A stretch of DNA of 64,000 nucleotides from Desulfobulbaceae bacterium (GTDB lineage: Bacteria > Desulfobacterota > Desulfobulbia > Desulfobulbales > VMSU01). Position 1 is the first letter of the stretch. Each line of letters begins with the position of its first letter. The stretch is from NCBI GenBank assembly GCA_028718985.1, contig JAQUKQ010000002.1, forward strand, positions 1 to 64,000. The letters are read 5' to 3'. Below are positions 1-6,065 of this stretch, piece by piece. Position numbers and translations under genes: made by a program. A model generated the notes under the pieces. It searched no databases and had not been told where the DNA came from. It worked only from the letters and a program-made list of their open reading frames with translations.

Positions 1-678
1 TAGAATGATCATGTGGGTGATAATGATGGCACGGACAGTTTTGTGAGCGATCTCGTAATAGGGGGCCAAGGGGATAGATATTGAGGTCGCACCTCGAACA
101 TCACCAACTTTGTAGCCTTGAGCGGCATGGCATTTCAGGCATGGTTCCTGGGTGATGAAAGGCCGCATGAGCCGGAGCTGTTCTTCCCCATTGTAATTGG
201 TGAAAGTGGTCTCTTCGGTCAATCCTTTATCAAATTTCTCGAGCACCGACCGTTCCCAATCGTCTGGCTTGTTGATGGGATTCAGCAGGTTCAGGCTGGT
301 GAGGTGGCCGCTTGTGCCGGTCAGGGCTGAAAACTGAGTCATCATCTCACGAATCATGTAGGCAGGGTTCATCAGGGTGAGCTTTCTGCCTGATGGTGTT
401 TCGATGTCCCTTTCGGGGACGTGGGAGAGGTAAGGATTTGGCTTTGAGGTTTCATCGATGGGGACATAGACACCGCCATGAGATGTGCCCCACAAGCGGA
501 AGGCCAAGTCTTTGTTTAGGTAGGCATCGGCGACGTTGATAACTATTTTCTTAGTTTGCTCATGCTCGACATGCACTCCCCAGGCAAGAGAGAGACCGAT
601 CACCAGGAGCCAGCCGATAAGCATGATTGCGGTGCCAAAATTAAGTATTCTTTCAGCGCGGTTGCCTACTTTCTTCAT
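1..678 (-). CDS. Tll0287-like (DUF3365) haem-binding sensor protein, N-terminal part; runs off the left edge
   Basis: An open frame runs from an ATG at 678 to the window edge (226 codons, no stop), so the gene is truncated here. The product begins MKKVGNRAERILNFG, followed by a hydrophobic signal anchor, then a periplasmic DUF3365-type sensor region containing VNVADAYLNKDLAFR and MNPAYMIREMMTQ. A single c-type haem motif, EPCLKCHA, lies near residue 180, placed as in the Tll0287-like family. The segment after it (residues ~205-226) begins a second membrane helix, so a HAMP, kinase or cyclase output domain probably follows beyond the edge; this is inference. A purine-rich AGAGGG lies upstream of the ATG. 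The gene shares strand with the FecR/DUF6600 gene and lies 66 bases downstream of it. Confidence 0.8.
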   Translation of the reverse strand, partial: MKKVGNRAERILNFGTAIMLIGWLLVIGLSLAWGVHVEHEQTKKIVINVADAYLNKDLAFRLWGTSHGGVYVPIDETSKPNPYLSHVPERDIETPSGRKLTLMNPAYMIREMMTQFSALTGTSGHLTSLNLLNPINKPDDWERSVLEKFDKGLTEETTFTNYNGEEQLRLMRPFITQEPCLKCHAAQGYKVGDVRGATSISIPLAPYYEIAHKTVRAIIITHMIIL

Positions 679-744
679 GATGGATAACCCTCTGGTTGAG
701 CTTTGCAGCCGTCAGAAAATGCCTTGTTAGCTTCTTGTAACGGC

Positions 745-3123
745 TTATGGCCTTTCTGTTTGTTCAGGGAGAGGTGTCTCTGGCTCTGGAGGTAACTCAC
801 TGCCGTCTGTGGCATCGGTCTTCTTGCGCCGACTTTTCTTGAGATTACTCTTGTCCCTGTTCTCGGGCATAGGGGCTTCTTGCCTTGTTGTCCTTGGTGG
901 TGCGGAGATCTGTGGGGCGTGTACGGCTTGTTCGATTCCAGGCGGAGGGGCATCCTGTTGCTGTGGAAGCTGCATCTTGCGGCGATTGATTTGATTGTCA
1001 ATCTCCTGATGGGGCGTCTGTCTGTCATTGACTTCAAATGGTTGCCGTCGTCTCTCCTCATGCCTACTCCGTTCCAACGGCGGGGCTGAGGTACGTGGCG
1101 TTGGCGATTCTTCTTTAACCGCTGGCAGAGGGGGCTTTTCATCCTGTGGTGGGGCGGTCGATTCTTGACGACCCTGACGAATGGTCATTTCATCAGGAGA
1201 AACTTGACGTGCACGGCCCCCCAATGGTGACTGCCGTCTCACCTCCTGCCTGGTTTCCGGCGGCGGGGTTGCGAGGGGAAGAGACGGTGCCGTTTGTTCG
1301 ATATCAGGTGGTGGGGCTTCCTGTCGTGCTGGAGGCGGCGTTTTTTGACGATCGGCCTGCGGGCCGATCTCATCACGAGGTGAATGCTTGTCAAGTGGTT
1401 GCTGTCTCCGCTCTTGCCTAATTTCTGGTTGGGGTGGAGTTGTGCGATGAGTCAGCGCCTTTTGCTCAATCGCAGACGGCTGTGGTTCTTCTTGTTGTGT
1501 CGGGATTTCTGCTCTTGGCTGACTCTGCCGAGTGGTAATTCCATTGGGAAGAGTTTGCCGTTCACGCCGCTTTAATGGCGGCTGTTGCCGCATCTCCTGG
1601 CTGTTTTCAGGTGGTGTGGAGGAGCTTTGTGATGTCGGCACCGCCACTTCTGTTACTGGCAGCGGCTCCCCTTTTGAGGCATTGGGCTCTTGCCTGTTGT
1701 TTCGTGGCGTTTGCCGCATATCACTATTCGTGAGAGGCAGGGGTTCTTTTTCTGACGAGCCTACGGGAGGGCGCCGATTTTTTTGTAGAAGATGCTGTTT
1801 TTGCAGCTTTCCAACATCGATATTTCTGATTCTCTCAGGCGGTTGCATGGTCGCTGGAATCTCTCGGACGTCGGCTGATTTCGTTCGTCTCTCCGGCTCG
1901 ATTTGTGGGCGACCAATACTGATTTTTTCCTTCAGGAAGGGATTCTCCTTCACTTTGAAATCGACATGTTTGCCACGAACAAATGTGTCGTGATGGACAG
2001 TGGTTACCGAATTCTCCACGGAGACATTCTTGTAGATATTGTTGACTTCCATATGTCGGACATCGACATGATTGATGTTGACGCTATGAGGCCCGTAGTT
2101 GCCGTGCCCGTAGTAAACTTCTCTGGGGGCAAGTGGTACCCACGAGACAAAGGTCGGGGTGCGAACCCAACCAACGTATCCCGGACCCCAATAGGCTTCA
2201 TGCCGGGCAGGCGGCACCCAGCACCAACCATGCCGGGAGATGAAGGACCATCTGCCGTAGTGGTAGGGTGCCCAGCCCCATGGTTCTTGCGCTACCCAAA
2301 CGTAATCACCATCTACCCATAGCCAGCGCCCTTGACGATAGGGTGCCCAGCCGCTTGTCACCTGTACGGTAGGTCTCCAAACGTAGCCGTATTCCGGCAT
2401 GGATACCCATTCACCATTGCGGTCAAAATCACTGGCGTATCCTGCGAGCTCTTCCGGCAGATAACTCATGCTCTTTTGCTCCTCTTCGAGCTCCTTATCA
2501 AGATCGCCATTCCATCGCTCCCAGCTGTCAATCATGCCAAGTTCCGAGAGATCAGCGGAGTATTTGTCAATCGATAGCTGCTTGCCGGCGGGTACGGTTG
2601 AATCACCTTTTCTGCTTTCAGCGATGATCCTGCCAAGGTAAACTGAGAGGGTGGTCAATCGTTCATTGGGGACTTCGGCGCTGAACTTGGCGCGTTCGTA
2701 GACCCGAACCGAGGAGAGAGGGGTGTCAAGCTGCAGTGTCGTGTCTCTCTCGCCATTTGCATTGACATAGGCCAACCCCATGCTCAAATAAAACTGCAGG
2801 GCATCATTTTCAACCGTTAGAATGTCAAGGGCCGATTTCTCAGCAAGTCTGACGATGCTGCCACGTCTGGACTTTACCTCGGCACGACCTCTATCAGGCA
2901 CCCAGATCTGATCACCAGCCTTAAGCGGAAAATTGATAACAGCGGCACTCCAATCTTGCGTGTCGGCTGTTTTTATCTGCACGTCACCTTCGATGAGACT
3001 TAAACGCAACTCGCCAAGGCCAGCTGTGGCGGCAACGTTTGGGACAAGCAGGAAGAAAAGCAGAAGGAGAGTTTTTTTAAGTGTTAGCGTATCCATGAGG
3101 GGTTTTCTCGGGGGATAAGTCAT
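745..3123 (-). CDS. FecR-domain/DUF6600 exported protein with long proline- and glutamine-rich repetitive tail
   Basis: 792 residues. A short charged start and hydrophobic stretch (LLLLFFLLVPNVAATA) form a signal peptide. Residues ~35-190 look like a FecR domain (GDVQIKTADTQDW, VRLAEKSALDI, SSVRVYERAKFSAEV). Residues ~225-345 carry the aromatic DUF6600 signature (YVWRP, GWAPYRQGRWLW, WGWAPYHYGRW, HGWCWVPPARHEAYWGPGYVGW). From ~400 the chain is low complexity, rich in Pro, Gln, Arg and Glu, with several imperfect ~60-residue units of the type PPxIEQ...PPxxTRQExRRQ. It is likely a periplasmic or envelope structural protein; no catalytic residues are visible. An internal ATG at 3096 is an alternative start, and neither start has a clear ribosome binding site. 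The gene follows the radical SAM maturase by under 30 bases, so it may be co-transcribed with it, but a functional link is not shown. Confidence 0.85.
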   Translation of the reverse strand: MTYPPRKPLMDTLTLKKTLLLLFFLLVPNVAATAGLGELRLSLIEGDVQIKTADTQDWSAAVINFPLKAGDQIWVPDRGRAEVKSRRGSIVRLAEKSALDILTVENDALQFYLSMGLAYVNANGERDTTLQLDTPLSSVRVYERAKFSAEVPNERLTTLSVYLGRIIAESRKGDSTVPAGKQLSIDKYSADLSELGMIDSWERWNGDLDKELEEEQKSMSYLPEELAGYASDFDRNGEWVSMPEYGYVWRPTVQVTSGWAPYRQGRWLWVDGDYVWVAQEPWGWAPYHYGRWSFISRHGWCWVPPARHEAYWGPGYVGWVRTPTFVSWVPLAPREVYYGHGNYGPHSVNINHVDVRHMEVNNIYKNVSVENSVTTVHHDTFVRGKHVDFKVKENPFLKEKISIGRPQIEPERRTKSADVREIPATMQPPERIRNIDVGKLQKQHLLQKNRRPPVGSSEKEPLPLTNSDMRQTPRNNRQEPNASKGEPLPVTEVAVPTSQSSSTPPENSQEMRQQPPLKRRERQTLPNGITTRQSQPRAEIPTQQEEPQPSAIEQKALTHRTTPPQPEIRQERRQQPLDKHSPRDEIGPQADRQKTPPPARQEAPPPDIEQTAPSLPLATPPPETRQEVRRQSPLGGRARQVSPDEMTIRQGRQESTAPPQDEKPPLPAVKEESPTPRTSAPPLERSRHEERRRQPFEVNDRQTPHQEIDNQINRRKMQLPQQQDAPPPGIEQAVHAPQISAPPRTTRQEAPMPENRDKSNLKKSRRKKTDATDGSELPPEPETPLPEQTERP

Positions 3124-3150
3124 GATAAGGTTAGGGCAGCAGATGCCCGG

Positions 3151-4728
3151 TTATTTGCTGGATTCGGTGATCTTCTGCCAACAGTAGGGGTCCCGCGCCA
3201 GTAGAGGGTCAAGGCCCATGCCATGCGTTACGGCCAGGCAACCGCCGCAGAGTGGTCGGAGGTGGCAGTCGCTGCAGGCGGCACTTCCTTGCCGGTAGGC
3301 GGTCGCACGTTGTGAGTCATAAATCGTGGCGAAGGGTGTTGTAAAGACGTTGCCAATGGGTGAGGGGAATTTCCGGCAGGCATGGACCTCACCATCCGCC
3401 AGTATCGAGACGAAGTTGAATGCTGCCCCGCAACCGTGCCCGGCGCAGCCGCCAAAGAGTGGTTCCGTTGTGCCGCTTGCTTGCAAGTTAAACAGGTTAT
3501 CCTTCAGCCCCATGCAGGGGTTGTTTTTTGCTGCTGAGCGGTATGAGGCGAGAAATTGCTGGTAATCTGCAATCTCTGGTCCTTGCAACTTTGCCCCTTC
3601 ACCAACCATGGCCAGGCGATTGAAGGTGAAGAGGTCGACCTTGTCACGAAGGATTTCAGCCAGAGGCAGGACTTGCGACTGATTTTCTCGAGTCAGGGTG
3701 AGCATGACCATCGAATAAACGCCAAGCTCTTTTAAGAGCGCCAGAAAATCTATCACCCTCGCGAAATGGCCGGTGCCTCGAATGTAGTCGTTATGCGCTG
3801 CCAAACCTTCTAGGCTCACTTGGTAAAACAGGGGCGGGGCGATGGAGATCAGTTCTTCTATCTGTAAACGCGGAGCTGGGTTGCCAAGGATGGCGACACC
3901 GATATGGCGTGCAACAGTGGCGCGATAGAGTTCGGCAAAATGGGGATAGAGCAGGGGATTGCCGCCAGTGAATGTCACTTGTCCCTGCACAAAGCGGTGC
4001 CTGCAAAAATCGCGAAACTCATCGAGAAGGGTTATGGCACGATCAAGCGGCATGGTATCACGACGGGAACGGTCGTAGCAATGTTTACAGTGCAGATCGC
4101 AGGCTTGGGTGACATGCCACTGTAAGGTAAAGACCTCGGCGCGCAGATGCTCTTGGGCAATGTCGCTGTGCTGCGTAATCGGCTGGGGGCGGCAAATGGC
4201 CGATGGAGGACTGAGAATGATGCCGTCTGACACAGCCTGCCGCAGGGCCGCATCCATCAGCCCGATATCGACCTCTTCGTTTTGGGCGATCATCTCGGGA
4301 TTAAGCCCTTCAGCTATCATCTTCAGGGCCAGGAGATGGGCCTCTGTTGCCTGTTGAATCTGAAAGTGCAAGTTTTGGGGATGACGCCAGATCATGATGA
4401 AGGTATTGGCCTCTGGCGAACAGGCGGCGTGAGAATCGGTCAAGAGTCGGTCAAGCCCTGACCACTCAACTGCAATCAAGTTGAGAGAAGGATTGATGGT
4501 CATCATCTTGACGACTGCGGGGAATGTATAGACCTCTTTTCTCACCTTGCCTACGGCCTCTTCCAGGCGGAAGAGATCTGGGAAAAAGGCAGGAAGTTGT
4601 CCTTTTGCGGCATGAACTTGCAGTCGGTCAAAGCGTTTGTTGTGATCGGGGTGGGTCAGCAGGGAGTCAAAAAGAGACTTGGCCTTTGGGCTTAGCACTG
4701 CTCTGCACCCCGAAAAATTGCTATCCAT
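3151..4728 (-). CDS. sbtM: Radical SAM/SPASM peptide maturase, SbtM-like (selenopeptide RiPP modification)
   Basis: 525 residues. The radical SAM cluster motif CX3CX2C is at Cys210, Cys214 and Cys217 (QACDLHCKHCYDRS), followed by TFTGGNPLL, the family's glycine-rich SAM-binding stretch. A SPASM-type C-terminal region supplies further cysteines (405, 428, 433, 451, 485, 488, 494, 497, 516) that would bind auxiliary iron-sulfur clusters; CxxCxxxxxCGGC is clearly visible. Residues 1-195 form an extra N-terminal region, as in peptide maturases that recognise a leader. The gene lies 86 bases downstream of a short peptide gene with an in-frame UGA, which fits the proposed thio(seleno)oxazole maturase SbtM acting on SbtA. 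The exact chemistry is not established by the sequence. The ATG at 4728 is used. Alternatives are another SPASM maturase or an anaerobic sulfatase-type maturase, but the neighbour strongly favours the RiPP role. Confidence 0.88.
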   Translation of the reverse strand: MDSNFSGCRAVLSPKAKSLFDSLLTHPDHNKRFDRLQVHAAKGQLPAFFPDLFRLEEAVGKVRKEVYTFPAVVKMMTINPSLNLIAVEWSGLDRLLTDSHAACSPEANTFIMIWRHPQNLHFQIQQATEAHLLALKMIAEGLNPEMIAQNEEVDIGLMDAALRQAVSDGIILSPPSAICRPQPITQHSDIAQEHLRAEVFTLQWHVTQACDLHCKHCYDRSRRDTMPLDRAITLLDEFRDFCRHRFVQGQVTFTGGNPLLYPHFAELYRATVARHIGVAILGNPAPRLQIEELISIAPPLFYQVSLEGLAAHNDYIRGTGHFARVIDFLALLKELGVYSMVMLTLTRENQSQVLPLAEILRDKVDLFTFNRLAMVGEGAKLQGPEIADYQQFLASYRSAAKNNPCMGLKDNLFNLQASGTTEPLFGGCAGHGCGAAFNFVSILADGEVHACRKFPSPIGNVFTTPFATIYDSQRATAYRQGSAACSDCHLRPLCGGCLAVTHGMGLDPLLARDPYCWQKITESSK

Positions 4729-4747
4729 TGTCTTCCTTGATTAAACA

Positions 4748-4793
4748 GAACATAAAAAAAGGCAGAACCCCCTGTCTGCCTTTTTTTATGTTC
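4748..4793 (-). terminator. Intrinsic terminator between the selenopeptide gene and its maturase
   Basis: A perfect 19-bp inverted repeat, GAACATAAAAAAAGGCAGA at 4748-4766 and its complement at 4775-4793, encloses an 8-base loop. Each arm has a run of seven A or T, so the hairpin can terminate in either direction. On the minus strand it sits 21 bases after the peptide stop and 19 bases before the maturase ATG. It would let most transcripts stop after the peptide and only some read through, giving much peptide and little enzyme. Confidence 0.85.
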
Positions 4794-4814
4794 AAGATGG
4801 CGTTGCGTCTCTTG

Positions 4815-5117
4815 CTATTTCGTAGCGGCCGCTGCCTCTTCAGCTGCTTTTTTCTCAGCCGCGGCTTTTTCCTCTTCGGTCATCTCTTTGACCGTCTTGG
4901 CAGCGTTTTTTGCATCATCGGTTGCCATCGCCTTCATCTCTGCGCTTTTTTGATCGGCTTTCATTCCACTACATCCGGTACTACCTGCACCGGTACTGTT
5001 TCCGCCTCAGCCGCTGCCTCCGACTGCCGTGCCTGCTGTCAGGGCAACTCCAGCCCCTGACAAGAGGCTGGCAATGCCAACTCCTGCCAACAACTTCTTG
5101 ATTTCATTTGTACCCAT
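4815..5117 (-). CDS. sbtA: SbtA-like selenocysteine-containing RiPP precursor peptide (UGA at codon 37 read as Sec)
   Basis: Read with UGA as selenocysteine, the frame gives 100 residues from the ATG at 5117 to a TAG at 4815-4817. A GGAGG lies 8 bases before the ATG. The product starts MGTNEIKKLLAGVGIASLLS, then GAGVALTAGTAVGGSG, Sec37, GGNSTGAGSTGCSGMKADQ and an Ala/Lys/Glu-rich helical tail ending EEAAAATK. The only thiol or selenol residues are Sec37 and Cys49, both in Gly/Ser-rich sequence, as expected of a core region. The N-terminal KKLLAG...SLLSGAG pattern resembles the leader of SbtA peptides, the proposed targets of SbtM radical SAM maturases in Geobacter relatives (known hypothesis; product unknown). 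The frame stays open on both sides of the UGA, and a SECIS-like hairpin follows it. Standard gene calling stops at the UGA and leaves this gene out. The alternative, a truncated 36-residue peptide, is unlikely given the context. Confidence 0.87.
4971..5009 (-). promoter_or_regulatory. Candidate bacterial SECIS element after the in-frame UGA
   Basis: In the minus-strand mRNA the UGA (5009-5007) is followed by 13 bases, then CCGGU (4993-4989), a 9-base loop GCAGGUAGU beginning with G, and ACCGG (4979-4975). ACA/UGU (4999-4997 with 4973-4971) can extend the stem beyond a small internal loop. Bacterial SECIS elements have a short hairpin some 16-37 bases after UGA with a G at the start of the apical loop; here the first loop G is 19 bases after it. 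A competing fold, UACC/GGUA around loop GGUGCA, is possible. The hairpin overlaps coding sequence, as in bacteria generally. Confidence 0.6.
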
Positions 5118-5158
5118 GAACGCTTCCTCCGTAAATTGGGTTTATCTGAATGATGAAC

Positions 5159-5193
5159 ATGATGAGGTCCATCATTGTTGCTTGTGATGCAAC
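5159..5193 (-). promoter_or_regulatory. Two small hairpins in the selenopeptide 5' leader
   Basis: Between promoter and start codon the leader has two perfect short stems: GTTGC/GCAAC (5189-5193 with 5177-5181, 7-base loop) and ATGATG/CATCAT (5170-5175 with 5159-5164, 5-base loop). They may stabilise the leader or regulate it; nothing more can be said from one sequence. Confidence 0.4.
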
Positions 5194-5204
5194 TACTAAA
5201 AAAA

Positions 5205-5233
5205 AGGCTATCAGGCAGTTTGATGGGTGTCAA
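5205..5233 (-). promoter_or_regulatory. Sigma-70-type promoter for the selenopeptide gene
   Basis: On the minus strand TTGACA (5233-5228) is separated by exactly 17 bases from TAGCCT (5210-5205). The -35 box is a perfect consensus and the -10 is moderate. It lies just downstream of the DUF4197 gene end, leaving a leader of roughly 80-90 bases, so the peptide gene probably has its own transcript. Confidence 0.65.
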
Positions 5234-5258
5234 GGGTAAATAGTACTGACGATATGCG

Positions 5259-6023
5259 TTACTTGCCAAAAACGCGCTTGAGGAGATCGGTTGTCTGTCT
5301 GGCTGGATTTTGGCGAATAGCGGCCTCTTCTTTAGCCAGGTAATAAAAAATTCCGGCGATGCCTTTTTCTGTCACATGTTGAGTAAGGTTTGCTTTGGCA
5401 TCTGGCACGAAAGGGATGGCCTTGTATCTCCCCATTGCGCCATCATAGGCTTGCACCGCCCCAACCTGAGAGAGACTTGCATCAACAATGGGTGTCATAT
5501 CCTTGGTGAGTGAGGTGGTCAGTTTTTCTCTGAAATACCTAGTTGCCGAATCTTCTGGCCCACTGTAGATGGTTTTGACATCTTGGAAGGTCATCTCTGA
5601 AATTGCCTGCAAGAAAAGTTTCTTGGCTCTAGGGGCAGCGGCCTCAGCGGCCCGATTCATTTTTAACTCAAGGTCATCAAGTAAGCCCGACATGCCGGCC
5701 TTGCCAAGTACCGTTTTTACAGTATCGAGTTGCGCTGGCAGGGGGATATGGATGGCAGGATCGGCATTGAAGCCGTCGGCTTTTCCAAGTTTACCGACAA
5801 CTCGTTCGCTGCCAATCTGCAAGGCTTCCTTGAAGGCTTTGCTCATATCACCTGTCGACGGCTCTTTTTTGTTGCTTACCCCTTGCGGCATCGAGCCCAA
5901 GAGTTTGGAGCCTTGCTCCAGCCAACCCCCACTTGCCTCGAGACTGAAAAAAAGAAGGACGAGGCAAGCAAGAGAAACTCTGCTCATAATCATGCGTAGA
6001 CCAGCTCTTTGACAATGATTCAT
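5259..6023 (-). CDS. DUF4197 family exported protein
   Basis: 254 residues from the ATG at 6023, chosen because AGGAGG lies 9 bases upstream; a GTG at 6059 would add 12 residues without a good site. A signal peptide (MSRVSLACLVLLFFSLEASGG) is followed by WLEQGSKLL and a mostly helical domain of the DUF4197 type: ALQIGSERVVGKLGKADGF, IHIPLPAQL, LDDLELKMNRAAEAAAPRAKKLF, MTFQDVKTIYSGPEDSATRYFREK and a C-terminal GIFYYLAKEEAAIRQNPARQTTDLLKRVFG. The family is periplasmic or lipoprotein-like in Gram-negative bacteria and has no known reaction. It follows the AsmA gene by about 40 bases on the same strand. A link to the selenopeptide gene downstream is not implied, since that gene has its own promoter. 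Confidence 0.88.
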   Translation of the reverse strand: MNHCQRAGLRMIMSRVSLACLVLLFFSLEASGGWLEQGSKLLGSMPQGVSNKKEPSTGDMSKAFKEALQIGSERVVGKLGKADGFNADPAIHIPLPAQLDTVKTVLGKAGMSGLLDDLELKMNRAAEAAAPRAKKLFLQAISEMTFQDVKTIYSGPEDSATRYFREKLTTSLTKDMTPIVDASLSQVGAVQAYDGAMGRYKAIPFVPDAKANLTQHVTEKGIAGIFYYLAKEEAAIRQNPARQTTDLLKRVFGK

Positions 6024-6065
6024 GTCATCTATCCTCCTGGGATGAAATTTTTGTGTCACAAACGG

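Noticed and set aside
5039-5269. A 76-codon minus-strand frame over the start of the selenopeptide gene
   Set aside because: It is in another frame, has no ribosome site, and its sequence lacks protein-like character; the selenopeptide frame explains the region better.
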